Below, piece after piece: positions 44,811 to 54,538 of a stretch of 64,000 nt of DNA. The stretch is from the NCBI GenBank assembly GCA_965248715.1, contig CBDFKB010000008.1:124001-188000 (forward strand). The letters run 5' to 3'. The stretch's first letter is position 1; every line of letters begins with the position of its first letter. The position numbers were made by a program, and so were the translations under genes. This DNA is from CBDFKB01 sp965248715. Its GTDB lineage: Bacteria > Pseudomonadota > Alphaproteobacteria > Rhizobiales > Rhizobiaceae. The notes under the pieces are model-generated. The model did not search any database. It was not told where the DNA came from and was given only the letters and a program-made list of their open reading frames with translations.

Positions 44811-44846
44811 TTTAAATATCCTTCACAGATGCCGGCGGCGGTGCCG

Positions 44847-46349
44847 CTATACCGAACGCTGGTAGTTGGGGCTTTCCTTGGTGATCGACACATCATGGGC
44901 GTGGCTTTCGCGCAGACCAGCGCCGGAAATGCGCTGAAATATCGCCCTTTGCTGGAAATCGGGGATCGTGCGACCACCCACATAGCCCATCGCCGCCTTC
45001 AATCCGCCGGCCAATTGGTGCAGCACATTGTTGACCGGCCCTTTGTAGGGCACTTGTCCCTCAATGCCTTCCGGCACCAATTTCAGCGCGTCGGTCACTT
45101 CGGCCTGGAAATAGCGGTCGGCGCTGCCGCGGGCCATGGCGCCAACCGAGCCCATGCCGCGATAGGATTTATACGAGCGGCCCTGGTGCAGATAAACATC
45201 GCCGGGGCTCTCATCAGTGCCGGCAAGCAGCGAACCGACCATGGCCACCGATGCTCCGGCGGCGATCGCTTTGGCGAGATCGCCGGAATATTTGATCCCG
45301 CCATCGGCCACCACTGGAGTACCGTTTGCCGAAGCGACCTCGACCGCCTCCATGATCGCTGACAATTGTGGCACACCGACCCCGGCTACCATGCGAGTGG
45401 TACAGATCGAGCCCGGCCCGATGCCGATCTTGACCGCGTCAGCGCCGGCATCGATCAACGCTTTGGTGCCATCGGCTGTCGCCACATTGCCGGCGATGAT
45501 CTGTACCCGGTTCGAGAGTTTCTTGGTCACCGCGACCGCGTCAAGCACCCGCTGCGAATGACCATGGGCGGTATCGATCACGATCACGTCGACCCCGGCA
45601 TCGATCAGCCGTTCGCTGCGCTCGCGGCCATCATCGCCGACGGTGGAGGCGCCGGCAACTCTAAGCCGGCCCTGCTGGTCTTTGGCAGCATTTGGATTGA
45701 CGGTTGATTTTTCGATGTCCTTGACGGTGATCAGGCCGGTGCAATGATTATTTTCGTCGACCACGATCAGCTTTTCAATCCGGTGCTGGTGCAACAGCCG
45801 CTTGGCTTCATCCTGTTTGACCCCTTCGCGCACCGTCACCAGACCTTCAGCCGTCATCAATTCACGTACCGCCTGGCCCGGATCGGTGGCAAAACGCACG
45901 TCACGATTGGTCAACATGCCGACTAGGCGGCCGATGATTTGTCCACCGGCGCCGCCGTTTTCAACCACCGGAACCCCGGAAATGTGATGCCGTTCCATTA
46001 ACGCCAGCGCGTCAGCCAAACAGGCGTCGGGGCCAATGGTCAGCGGGTTGATCACCATGCCGGATTCGAACTTCTTGACCTGGCGAACCTGCTCGGCCTG
46101 TAGTTCGGAGATCAGATTGCGGTGGATAACCCCAATACCGCCGGCTTGCGCCATGGCAATCGCCATCGCCGCCTCGGTGACCGTATCCATGGCGGATGAC
46201 AAAATAGGCAGGTTTAGACGGATTTCGCGGGTCAAATTGGTCGCCAGGTCGGCATTGCCCGGCAGCACTTGCGAATACCCCGGTTTCAGCAACACATCGT
46301 CAAACGTTAGCGCTTGCGGTCCGGTGGCAGATTCAATGATTTGTGCCAT
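44847..46349 (-). CDS. guaB: IMP dehydrogenase
   Basis: 500 residues. NAD-dependent oxidation of IMP to XMP, the step before GuaA, whose gene lies 2.3 kb downstream on the same strand. N-terminal TIM-barrel start LTFDDVLLKPGYSQVLPGNA; two CBS domains (about 95-215); the catalytic cysteine loop is GIGPGSICTTRMVAGVG, and the flap includes RGMGSVGAMARGSADRYFQ. The C-terminus YQRSV is short but in family range. Confidence 0.96.
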   Translation of the reverse strand: MAQIIESATGPQALTFDDVLLKPGYSQVLPGNADLATNLTREIRLNLPILSSAMDTVTEAAMAIAMAQAGGIGVIHRNLISELQAEQVRQVKKFESGMVINPLTIGPDACLADALALMERHHISGVPVVENGGAGGQIIGRLVGMLTNRDVRFATDPGQAVRELMTAEGLVTVREGVKQDEAKRLLHQHRIEKLIVVDENNHCTGLITVKDIEKSTVNPNAAKDQQGRLRVAGASTVGDDGRERSERLIDAGVDVIVIDTAHGHSQRVLDAVAVTKKLSNRVQIIAGNVATADGTKALIDAGADAVKIGIGPGSICTTRMVAGVGVPQLSAIMEAVEVASANGTPVVADGGIKYSGDLAKAIAAGASVAMVGSLLAGTDESPGDVYLHQGRSYKSYRGMGSVGAMARGSADRYFQAEVTDALKLVPEGIEGQVPYKGPVNNVLHQLAGGLKAAMGYVGGRTIPDFQQRAIFQRISGAGLRESHAHDVSITKESPNYQRSV

Positions 46350-46497
46350 TTGTGGCCTTCGCCTTTCGCCTTAGATCAGAAACAATCCCCCCGAGCCGGA
46401 TGGTCGCTGGATGCGGTTGCCTTGATCTGAAGCGATTCTGAGGTTTGGCAGCCTGCGTTAACACGCCATTTGAAGCGTGCCTAGACCCGAGGTGGGG

Positions 46498-48351
46498 TCA
46501 AAGCCGGTCGTGGTCGACCCGGTAGAGCGCCAGTACATCGCTTTGCGTGGAAAGTTCGCTCAACCATGGCGGCGGATCGCCGGCCCGCAACCGTTTTGAC
46601 AACGAAAAGGTGGCCGCATCCTGGTCTGCGCCGGTCCGCCGGCAGTAGGATACATAAGCAGCAGCATATTTGCGGGCGATTTTTCGCGCGGTTAAATCGT
46701 CACCCTTAAAGAAATCGATCACGTCCAGGATCGCTGTTTCAATGCGGTGGTAGTTTCCCGCCACCGCGGTGTGGTTGGTGTGGACCAGTATGGCCGGTCC
46801 ATTGTTGAGCACGTCGAGTACGATTGCGTCGGGTAGCGCGACCAGTCGGCGATAGGCGCTTTGTCCATTGCAACTGGCCGATAAAGGCTCGATTTCGTCC
46901 TGATCGCTGCCGCTGCCCGTTCCAGCGACCGCGGTCGACACGATCGGCGGCAGGGAAACCAGCCAATTACCAGCTGCGAACCAGGAAAACGAACAAAACA
47001 AGACGATGATCGCGGCCTTCACAGTGAATGCCAAACCGCCGTTCCCGTAGCGTTCGCTCGCCAAACGGATTAACCGGTCGACCGCGACCACGCAGATCGG
47101 GATTGCGGCGAAGATACCGATTGGGATCAGCCGGTACTGGATAAAGCCGCTGAAAAAGCATACCGCGACCGCAGCCAACAATATTGTAAAGGCGGCATTA
47201 GCGGCAACTCCGGTTGCCAGCAGGCCGATACCGGCGACAAACACCAGGGCGAAAAATCCGACCGTTGCTAGCCACTGCTCCGGTTCCTCGCCAAGCACCA
47301 CTGATAAAGGCCGGGCTTCGCCCACATAGGCGAGCCAGCGTTGCTTGACCTGATCGGACAATTGCGCCATCGGCCCGCCGCGACATTCGGGAAAGCCCGA
47401 ATACATCAGGTAAACCGTGGTCGCGGCAAACACCACGGCAAGCGACAGTTTCAGCAAAAGGCGCGAACCGCCGGGGGTAATGGGGATGGCTCGACCTATT
47501 CCAGCCATTGCCAGCATCGATGCCGCAATCGCCATTTGCGCGGCGAAAAACACGATTGAATGGGAATCGCAAGCGATATTGAAATAGCGATCCGGCGCCA
47601 CCAGGGCAAAAAAGAACAACAATCCGCCACCGCCAAGGCCAAACCCGAAGGCTTGCATGACCTGCCCGTCTTCGTCGTCGCCCGCAAGCCATTCCAGCCC
47701 GTAATAGGCGATTAACGGCACCAAAAATACCAACAAATCAAGGCCGACCGCGATCGACATCGCAACCAAAAAGCCGGCGGCGACATTGACCCATTTGTGT
47801 TGCCGGTTGATCGCCGCCCACAACAGCAATGCAAACAGCAAAATTTGCACATTGTGGTGGTCAAGACGCCCGAATGTGAACTGCTGCAAACAGGTGACGC
47901 AAGTCAGGGTTAACACCATCGGCAGCCAGCGGTTGACCCCTGGCACCAATTGTTCGCTGATTTTGCTGACGACGAAAATTACACCGAGCAGCAGCAATGA
48001 CGGCCACACGATCATTGCGATTTTTTCCGCGACCAGCGAGCCGGTGAACGGGCTAAAGCCGACGATAATGCCGGCGATCGGCAGGTCGACAAGGCGTGAC
48101 CAGTGCATGTCGAAACCGTCAGGCGGCAGCATCCGCCACACATGCATATCGAACCAACCATCGCCGGCGATGAAATTCCGCACCTGGTGCAGGCGCATCA
48201 AATCGTCGGGTCCTGGGGCGGCGTGTTCGCTCACCACATCCATTAACCGGCGCAAATTCCAAGCCAATTGTATCACCAACGACCAGACCAACATCCAAAC
48301 GATGGACGGATTGGCGATCGCGAAACGGTCTGGCTTAGGGGCAACGGGCAT
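46498..48351 (-). CDS. Polytopic membrane protein, GT-C glycosyltransferase-like
   Basis: 617 residues. About eleven to thirteen hydrophobic segments are followed by a C-terminal soluble domain of about 160 residues with CNGQSAYRRL, ILVHTNHTAVAGNYHR and AAAYVSYCRRTG. An acidic pair near the N-terminus (PGPDDLMRLHQVRNFIAG) lies in the first external loop, and DGFDMHWSRLVDLP follows, as in GT-C enzymes such as STT3/PMT. These transfer sugars from polyprenyl-phosphate donors outside the membrane. It diverges from a polyprenyl-phosphate-type GT2 gene and an EamA-like carrier, which fits that role. Family assignment is tentative. Confidence 0.65.
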   Translation of the reverse strand: MPVAPKPDRFAIANPSIVWMLVWSLVIQLAWNLRRLMDVVSEHAAPGPDDLMRLHQVRNFIAGDGWFDMHVWRMLPPDGFDMHWSRLVDLPIAGIIVGFSPFTGSLVAEKIAMIVWPSLLLLGVIFVVSKISEQLVPGVNRWLPMVLTLTCVTCLQQFTFGRLDHHNVQILLFALLLWAAINRQHKWVNVAAGFLVAMSIAVGLDLLVFLVPLIAYYGLEWLAGDDEDGQVMQAFGFGLGGGGLLFFFALVAPDRYFNIACDSHSIVFFAAQMAIAASMLAMAGIGRAIPITPGGSRLLLKLSLAVVFAATTVYLMYSGFPECRGGPMAQLSDQVKQRWLAYVGEARPLSVVLGEEPEQWLATVGFFALVFVAGIGLLATGVAANAAFTILLAAVAVCFFSGFIQYRLIPIGIFAAIPICVVAVDRLIRLASERYGNGGLAFTVKAAIIVLFCSFSWFAAGNWLVSLPPIVSTAVAGTGSGSDQDEIEPLSASCNGQSAYRRLVALPDAIVLDVLNNGPAILVHTNHTAVAGNYHRIETAILDVIDFFKGDDLTARKIARKYAAAYVSYCRRTGADQDAATFSLSKRLRAGDPPPWLSELSTQSDVLALYRVDHDRL

Positions 48352-48457
48352 GTTCGCACATTCTTCCACACAAATTAAAACTTGTTTTACGTAGGTGAAC
48401 TATCGTTAGGAAAAATAGATCCAGATCGATTTAGAACCGGTCACAAAGCGAGAAAAT

Positions 48458-49426
48458 ATGGTCAGTATTGTCACCCCGGACTTCGCACCAAAAACGGTTG
48501 CTGCGGAGGGTGAAGCAGACCGGCCGTCGATTGCGGTGCTGATCCCATGCAAGGACGAAGCGGTCACCATCGAAAAAGTAGTCGTGGATTTCACCAACGC
48601 CCTGCCGGGCGCGACAATCTACGTTTACGACAATAATTCGAGCGATCGGACCGCCGACATTGCCGAGGCAGCCGGTGCCGTAGTTGGTCACGAACCGCGC
48701 GCTGGCAAGGGCAATGTGGTGCGGCGGATGTTTTCCGAAATTGACGCCAATATTTATGTATTGGTGGATGGTGACGACACGTATGACGCGGCCGGCGCGC
48801 CGCAATTAGTCGACCGGCTGGTGCGTACCCGCTCCGATATGGTGGTAGGGGCCCGCATTGGCGCGGATCGAGAGCACGCGCGCACCGGCCATGCGCTTGG
48901 CAATCGGTTGTTCAACCTGGTTTACGCCACGCTTTTCGGTAAGGATTTCACCGACATTTTTTCCGGCTACCGGGCATTTTCACGCCGGTTTGTAAAGAGC
49001 TTTCCGGCGCTGTCGGCCGGTTTCGAGATCGAGACCGAACTTTCCGTACACGCCTCGCAATTGCGCCTGCCGGTGGCTGAAATCGCATTCGAGTACCGCG
49101 ACCGCCCGGAAGGCTCGCAAAGCAAATTGTCGACCGTACGCGATGGTCTGCGGATCATGCGTACAATCGTGGTGCTGGTGAAGGAATACAAGCCGCTGAT
49201 GTTTTTCAGCGTCATCGCGGTGGTCGGCGCGGTTTTATCGATCCTGGTCGCCGTTCCGATCCTGATTGAATTCGCCGAAACCGGCAATGTGGAAGGGGTG
49301 TCTTCGGCGGTGCTCGCTACCGGCATCATGATTGTGTCGATGCTGACCATGACCGCCGGCGTGGTGCTCGATTCGATCCGCCGCTTCCGCGCCGAAATGC
49401 GGCGATTGTTCTACAATATTTCGTAA
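48458..49426 (+). CDS. Family 2 glycosyltransferase (DPM1/GtrB-like) with two membrane helices
   Basis: 322 residues. The GT2 fold is shown by SIAVLIPCKDEAVTIEKVV, IYVYDNNSSDRTADIAEAAG, the DxD-type VLVDGDDTYDA and DIFSGYRAFSRRFVKSFPAL. Two C-terminal helices (about 235-305) anchor it. Such enzymes attach a sugar from a nucleotide donor to a polyprenyl phosphate on the cytoplasmic face. It lies 12 bp before the EamA-like gene and diverges from the GT-C-like gene, forming a probable three-part sugar-modification system. Confidence 0.88.
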   Translation: MVSIVTPDFAPKTVAAEGEADRPSIAVLIPCKDEAVTIEKVVVDFTNALPGATIYVYDNNSSDRTADIAEAAGAVVGHEPRAGKGNVVRRMFSEIDANIYVLVDGDDTYDAAGAPQLVDRLVRTRSDMVVGARIGADREHARTGHALGNRLFNLVYATLFGKDFTDIFSGYRAFSRRFVKSFPALSAGFEIETELSVHASQLRLPVAEIAFEYRDRPEGSQSKLSTVRDGLRIMRTIVVLVKEYKPLMFFSVIAVVGAVLSILVAVPILIEFAETGNVEGVSSAVLATGIMIVSMLTMTAGVVLDSIRRFRAEMRRLFYNIS

Positions 49427-49438
49427 GGCCACGGCGTC

Positions 49439-49798
49439 ATGTTCAGTTCCGCTAGATTGGACCTAATATTTCTCATCACCGTGCCGGTGATGATTTCGTT
49501 CGGCCAGTTCTTGTTCAAGATGGCCGGGCGCAATCTAAGTGGTAATTTCGGCCGTGATTTGCTGGCGATCGCCTTTGACCCATACTTTATTGGCGCCATG
49601 GCGCTTTACGGCACCGCATCGTTCCTATGGGTGATCGCGCTTACCCGCACCGACATCTCGAAGGCTTATCCGTTCATGGCCTCCGGCTTTATTATCGTAC
49701 CGCTGCTGGGCTGGTGGCTGCTAAAGGAGCAATTGTCCGCCGGCTATGTGATTGGTGCCGGCCTGATTGTTGCTGGCATCGTTATTATCAATCAATAG
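49439..49798 (+). CDS. Small EamA/SMR-like membrane transporter
   Basis: 119 residues, four helices, ending with the typical GYVIGAGLIVAGIVIINQ. FLWVIALTRTDISKAYPFMA resembles ArnE/ArnF and small multidrug-resistance proteins. With the GT2 gene just upstream, the likely role is flipping of the polyprenyl-linked sugar to the outer face (inference). Confidence 0.82.
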   Translation: MFSSARLDLIFLITVPVMISFGQFLFKMAGRNLSGNFGRDLLAIAFDPYFIGAMALYGTASFLWVIALTRTDISKAYPFMASGFIIVPLLGWWLLKEQLSAGYVIGAGLIVAGIVIINQ

Positions 49799-49810
49799 GC
49801 GATGCGCCGA

Positions 49811-51268
49811 TTACAGGCCAAGACCGCCAATGCAAATATATTTGGTATCGAGATAATCTTCGATACCCTGGCGGCCACCTTCCTTGCCAAGGCCGGATTC
49901 CTTAAACCCGCCAAACGGCGCCTCAGCGGTGGTAATTACCCCCTCATTGACCCCGACCAGGCCGTATTTCAACCCTTCCATTACCCGGTAGGCGCGGCCC
50001 AGATCCTGGGTATAAAAATAGCAGGCGAGCCCGTATTGGGTATCGTTGGCGGCATCGATAGCATCGGCTTCGCGGGTAAAACGGTAGATCGGTGAGACCG
50101 GACCGAATATTTCTTCTTTTGTGAATCGCATGGCCTTCTTGGCATTGGCGATCACCGTCGGCTCGAAGAAGCTGCCGCCAAGTGCGTGCCGTTTGCCGCC
50201 GGCTGTAATCTTGCCGCCCTTTTTGACTGCATCGGCGACCAACGCTTCAATTTTTTCGATCGCCACCATGTCGATTAGCGGTCCTTGTTGGGTGCCAGGT
50301 TCCATGCCTTCGCCGACTTTCAACCCGTCGGCCGCCGCCGACAGCCGGTCGACGAATTTGTTATAAACCTTGGTCTGCACATAGAAGCGGTTGGTGCACA
50401 CGCAGGTCTGGCCGGAATTGCGATATTTGGCGGCGACCGCACCTTCCACCGCCCGGTCGATGTCGGCATCGTCAAACACGATAAACGGCGCGTTGCCACC
50501 GAGTTCCATCGATACTTTTTTGACTGTCGCCGCCGCCTGCTTGATCAGGATCTTGCCGACCTTGGTCGAACCGGTAAAGGTGATTTTGCGCACCAGCGGA
50601 TTGCGGGTCAACTCACCGCCGATTTCCCGGGCCGAACCGGTCAATACGTTTACCACACCTGGCGGAATGCCAGCTTCTTCGGCCAACAGGCCCCAAGCGA
50701 TACCGGAATATGGGGTTTGGGTAGCCGGCTTGACCACGCTGGTGCAGCCGGCCGCCAATGCCGGGCCGATTTTACGCGCCAGCATCGATGATGGGAAATT
50801 CCACGGCGTGATGGCAGCAATGACACCGATCGGCTCCTTGGTCACCATAATGCGGCGATCAGGCCAGGGCGAGGGCACCACATCGCCATAAACCCTTCGC
50901 GCCTCCTCGGCATACCAAAGCACATAGGCCGCCGACATCGCGACCTCGCCCTTGGCCTCGGCAATCGACTTGCCCTGTTCCAACGACAACAGTTCGCCAA
51001 GCGCGTCTTGATTGTCCATGATTGCGTCGTGCAATTTACGCATCAATTGCGCACGGTGGTTGGCCGATGTCTTGCGCCATTCACCAAACGCGGCCTGCGC
51101 CGCATTGATCGCTCGCCGGGTTTCCGCCTTGCCACAATTGGGCACGGTGCCAATCACCAGCCCAGTAGCCGGATTGTTGACATCAATGGTCTTGCCGCTA
51201 TCGGCTTGCACCCACTCGCCGCCAATCAAATTGGCCTGTTTCTTGAACCGTTCGGTTTTCGTCAGCAT
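49811..51268 (-). CDS. gabD: NAD(P)-dependent succinate-semialdehyde dehydrogenase
   Basis: 485 residues from the ATG at 51268 (GAGGC upstream; another start at 51286 is possible). Oxidises succinate semialdehyde to succinate in GABA breakdown. The general base Glu is in VSMELGGNAPFIVFDDADID, the catalytic Cys in NSGQTCVCTNRFYVQTKVY. GEGMEPGTQQGPLIDMVAIE and the C-terminal KESGLGKEGGRQGIEDYLDT are typical of GabD. It ends 13 bp from the convergent EamA-like gene. Confidence 0.92.
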   Translation of the reverse strand: MLTKTERFKKQANLIGGEWVQADSGKTIDVNNPATGLVIGTVPNCGKAETRRAINAAQAAFGEWRKTSANHRAQLMRKLHDAIMDNQDALGELLSLEQGKSIAEAKGEVAMSAAYVLWYAEEARRVYGDVVPSPWPDRRIMVTKEPIGVIAAITPWNFPSSMLARKIGPALAAGCTSVVKPATQTPYSGIAWGLLAEEAGIPPGVVNVLTGSAREIGGELTRNPLVRKITFTGSTKVGKILIKQAAATVKKVSMELGGNAPFIVFDDADIDRAVEGAVAAKYRNSGQTCVCTNRFYVQTKVYNKFVDRLSAAADGLKVGEGMEPGTQQGPLIDMVAIEKIEALVADAVKKGGKITAGGKRHALGGSFFEPTVIANAKKAMRFTKEEIFGPVSPIYRFTREADAIDAANDTQYGLACYFYTQDLGRAYRVMEGLKYGLVGVNEGVITTAEAPFGGFKESGLGKEGGRQGIEDYLDTKYICIGGLGL

Positions 51269-51519
51269 CGCTTTGCCTCGCCTCATATAACCCTGTGATT
51301 AGGTGACAACTAACGCCGCCGGCGGGCGTTGACCAGAGGACAAAATAGGCAGTTTCTCCCGCGTATCGTCACATTGGTGATTTGGTGATGCGATATTTGG
51401 CCCGAATCGCTGTTAATATGGGGCAAATGGCGTTTGCGTGGACACCCACAACCTTGGATACAAGCGCCAGGCCGGCCGCGTGTGCTTTTGCCGCCAGCTT
51501 CTGGTAAGGAGAATCGAGA

Positions 51520-53352
51520 TTGGCTATCCGCCGATTGGATGAAGCGGTTATCAACCAGATCGCCGCAGGCGAAGTGGTTGAACGTCCAGCCAGTGTCGTC
51601 AAGGAATTGGTGGAAAACGCGGTCGACGCCGGTGCCGGTAGGATCGCGATCTCCACCGCCGAGGGCGGCAAGAGCCTGATTAGGATCGAAGACGATGGTT
51701 GCGGCATGGACCGCGCCGATCTGGTGCTGGCTCTCGAGCGCCATTGCACCTCGAAACTAGCGCACGATTTGTTGGATATCCGCACTCTTGGCTTTCGCGG
51801 AGAGGCGTTGCCGTCGATCGGCTCGGTGTCGAGGCTTGTCATCCGTACCCGCGAGCAAGGCGCCGAACATGGTTGGATGGTAACGATTGAAGGTGGCAAA
51901 ATGACCACCCCGGCGCCGGCGCCGATAAAACCCGGCACGGTGATTGAGGTGCGCGATCTTTTTTATGCCACCCCGGCGCGACTGAAGTTTCTCAAGACCG
52001 ACCGCGGTGAAACCAATGCTGTCTCCGACGTGCTGCGCCGCATGGCGCTGGGCTTTCCGGCGATCCACTTTTCGATCGCCGGTGCTGACCGCGCCAAGCA
52101 GGAATTGCCGGCCGGGTCCGGGCTGGAGCGCATCGTTCAGGTGCTTGGTCGCGAATTCGAGGCCAATGCGATTACGGTCGATGCGGAGCGTGAGGGAGTG
52201 CGACTGACCGGTTATGTCGGATTGCCGACCTACAACCGGGCCAACGGGCTGAGCCAATATGTTTTTGTCAACGGCCGGCCAGTGCGCGACCGCTCGATCA
52301 CCGGCGCGATTAGGGGTGCCTACAGCGATTTTCTTGCCAAACATCGGCAACCGGTGGTGGTGCTGTTCATCGACCTCGACCCGCATTTGGTCGACGTTAA
52401 TGTCCATCCGGCCAAGGCCGAGGTGCGCTTTCGAGATCCGGGTCTGGTACGCGGTCTGATCGTCGGGGCGCTAAAGCAGGCGATCGCCGGCGCCGGACAC
52501 CGCGCCTCCAGCGAGGGAGCCGACGCCATGATGTCGGCCTTTAGGCCAGGCGGCAGCGCGCCATCGGCGCCGGGAAATTATACCAGCCATACTTATGCCG
52601 GCCAACGCCGCCCGGCAAGCAATTGGCCGGTGCACCAACCGCTCGGCCCACGAGCCCCGGTGAACGGTCCAGCCGGCGGGTTTGCGGAACACCAGGCCGC
52701 GTTTGACGGGGTTTCTATTCCCTCCGCCAACGGTGGTGGTGAAACCAGGCCCGGCGAGGATGTTTTGGCTGCGGACTATCCGCTTGGCGCCGCGCGCGCG
52801 CAACTGCATGAGAACTACATCATCGCCCAGAGCGAAAATGGCCTGGTGATCGTCGACCAGCACGCGGCTCACGAGCGGTTAGTCTATGAAGCGTTGAAAC
52901 AGGCTTCGGTGGAACGCCCGCATGGTCAGATGTTGCTGATCCCCGAAGTGGTCGATTTGCCTGAGGAGGCGGTCAACCGGTTGCTCGAACATGGCGAACA
53001 ATTGGCTGGTTTCGCGTTAACGATCGAACGTTTCGGCCCCAATGCGGTGGCGGTGCGTGAGACCCCGGCAATGCTGGGCGAGATTGACGTAGCGCAATTG
53101 GTGCGCGACCTTGCCGACGAAATCGCCGAGCAGGACGCGACCGACGGCATGCAGATGCGGCTCGAACATGTGGCGGCAACCATGGCGTGCTACGGGTCGG
53201 TGCGTTCCGGGCGCCGGCTCAACCAAGAAGAAATGAACGCGCTGCTGCGGCAGATGGAGCGCACCCCTGGTTCCGGCCAATGTAATCACGGCCGCCCGAC
53301 CTACATCGAACTCAATCTTACTGATATCGAACGGCTATTTGGCAGAAGGTAA
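51520..53352 (+). CDS. mutL: DNA mismatch repair protein MutL
   Basis: 610 residues from a TTG at 51520 with AAGGAG upstream. The N-terminal GHKL ATPase shows VINQIAAGEVVERPASVVKE, DDGCGMDRADL and TLGFRGEALPSIGSVSRL. A variable linker (about 345-420) precedes the C-terminal dimerisation domain, which has the endonuclease metal motif DQHAAHERLVYE (DQHAx2Ex4E). The nicking activity therefore probably resides in MutL, as expected where mutH is absent. Confidence 0.95.
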   Translation: MAIRRLDEAVINQIAAGEVVERPASVVKELVENAVDAGAGRIAISTAEGGKSLIRIEDDGCGMDRADLVLALERHCTSKLAHDLLDIRTLGFRGEALPSIGSVSRLVIRTREQGAEHGWMVTIEGGKMTTPAPAPIKPGTVIEVRDLFYATPARLKFLKTDRGETNAVSDVLRRMALGFPAIHFSIAGADRAKQELPAGSGLERIVQVLGREFEANAITVDAEREGVRLTGYVGLPTYNRANGLSQYVFVNGRPVRDRSITGAIRGAYSDFLAKHRQPVVVLFIDLDPHLVDVNVHPAKAEVRFRDPGLVRGLIVGALKQAIAGAGHRASSEGADAMMSAFRPGGSAPSAPGNYTSHTYAGQRRPASNWPVHQPLGPRAPVNGPAGGFAEHQAAFDGVSIPSANGGGETRPGEDVLAADYPLGAARAQLHENYIIAQSENGLVIVDQHAAHERLVYEALKQASVERPHGQMLLIPEVVDLPEEAVNRLLEHGEQLAGFALTIERFGPNAVAVRETPAMLGEIDVAQLVRDLADEIAEQDATDGMQMRLEHVAATMACYGSVRSGRRLNQEEMNALLRQMERTPGSGQCNHGRPTYIELNLTDIERLFGRR

Positions 53353-53385
53353 GGGGCGCAAGATTGTTTCGATCTCCCCATTGGA

Positions 53386-53478
53386 TGGTAATTACTCACC
53401 CCCTTGCCAAATCGGTGATGCTCTGAATCTATCGGGGTATGGAGCGAGGTGATTTGGCAAGGGGGTGAGTAATTACCA
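53386..53478. repeat. 28-bp perfect inverted repeat with 37-bp spacer
   Basis: Arms at 53386-53413 (TGGTAATTACTCACCCCCTT.. ) and 53451-53478 are exact reverse complements over 28 bases. They lie between convergent genes, 33 bp after the mutL stop. It would form a very stable hairpin in RNA of either strand. No T-run follows, and I saw no second copy in the window. Confidence 0.9.
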
Positions 53479-53508
53479 AGCGGCCTTCGCGCCGATGCAA
53501 AGGTGAGT

Positions 53509-53781
53509 TCAGTTCGGTTTGAATATTCCCTCAACCAGTTCCGGTCTGAGATCATACAAGATCATGACAATGCCAAATGCAGCCCACATCGCCATGATTA
53601 CCCAGAACAGTGCCGGATTGTCATTGCGGACAATATCTTCAACGAAAAACGTCTGGCCGGATTGTAGGGACAGAGATACCCACAAGAATAACAATAAACC
53701 CCATGGCCAGTACCAATTTAGGTACACTGTCACAGCACCCAGTATTAGGGCTGCAACAGTGAAGGGTTTGAAACGGCTCAT
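53509..53781 (-). CDS. Small two/three-helix membrane protein
   Basis: 90 residues, not recognised. Hydrophobic segments are FTVAALILGAVTVYLNWYWP, PWGLLLFLWVSLSLQSG and ALFWVIMAMWAAFGIVMILY, separated by the short loop VEDIVRNDNP, with a charged C-terminal tail. Its ATG overlaps the luxR-type stop codon by 4 bp, so it is translationally coupled to that regulator. Function unknown. Confidence 0.75.
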   Translation of the reverse strand: MSRFKPFTVAALILGAVTVYLNWYWPWGLLLFLWVSLSLQSGQTFFVEDIVRNDNPALFWVIMAMWAAFGIVMILYDLRPELVEGIFKPN

Positions 53782-54533
53782 AACTCAATCAGACCTTTGC
53801 TTGCCGCCGAAATCACCGCTTTGGTCCGAGTATTTACATCGAGCTTCACAAAGGCATTTTTGAGGTGAAATCGCACCGTGTTTTCAGAAATGTCGATGAC
53901 TGCGCCAATTTCTGAATTTGATTTGCCTCGGGCTGCCCAGTGCAGACAATCAATTTCCCGGGCACTTAGTTCAATTGAGCCGCTATTTTCAGAGGTAACA
54001 TCCGGTTCGGCTGAATTGAAGTCTTCAAGTCTGGCCATCAATTCACCAGCCAAAAGCTGTATTTCATGTTTGGACTCAAAAAACTGCTTTTGAACTCCTG
54101 GCCCTTTACCCCGCATGTAACAGGTGACCCCTCTTGTCGCGCCTACAATATTAAAGGGGAGCAACCAAGCCTGATGAACATTTTGCGCTTTCATCATCAT
54201 ACGCTGCCATTTGATGGAGGCATTGGACGGACATGATTTTAGGTGCCTTACATAATCAAATGGCTGGCTTGTTTTCCCGACCCTTAATAGAGAGCTGTCC
54301 ATTTGAAGCCAATTGTTGGCTACATATTCTTCAACAAATCCGAGGCTGTAGTCACTGACAAAAAAATTGTGGTCGACATCCGCGTTATCTACCGTGCTCT
54401 CACGCACCGAGAACGCATCAAAACCGTGATAACCAACTTCCTTGATCGTGGCAGAAAACAGTATTTTTAACACATTTTCCGATTTTGCTTTGGCCGCAGA
54501 TTGTGTGAATGCGTTAACTCTGTCCATAAGCAC
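53778..54533 (-). CDS. LuxR family regulator with autoinducer-binding-type domain
   Basis: 251 residues (GTG at 54533; an ATG two codons on is equally possible). The N-terminal two thirds is an acyl-homoserine-lactone-binding-like domain (VEEYVANNWLQMDSSLLRV and LLPFNIVGATRGVTCYMRGK). The usual Asp-Pro pair is Asp-Ser here, and the following Trp position reads FDY, so ligand choice may differ. The C-terminal GerE-type HTH is clear: LSAREIDCLHWAARGKSNSE and ISENTVRFHLKNAFVKL. No luxI-type synthase is in the window, making it a solo. Confidence 0.9.
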   Translation of the reverse strand: MLMDRVNAFTQSAAKAKSENVLKILFSATIKEVGYHGFDAFSVRESTVDNADVDHNFFVSDYSLGFVEEYVANNWLQMDSSLLRVGKTSQPFDYVRHLKSCPSNASIKWQRMMMKAQNVHQAWLLPFNIVGATRGVTCYMRGKGPGVQKQFFESKHEIQLLAGELMARLEDFNSAEPDVTSENSGSIELSAREIDCLHWAARGKSNSEIGAVIDISENTVRFHLKNAFVKLDVNTRTKAVISAASKGLIEL

Positions 54534-54538
54534 AGATG

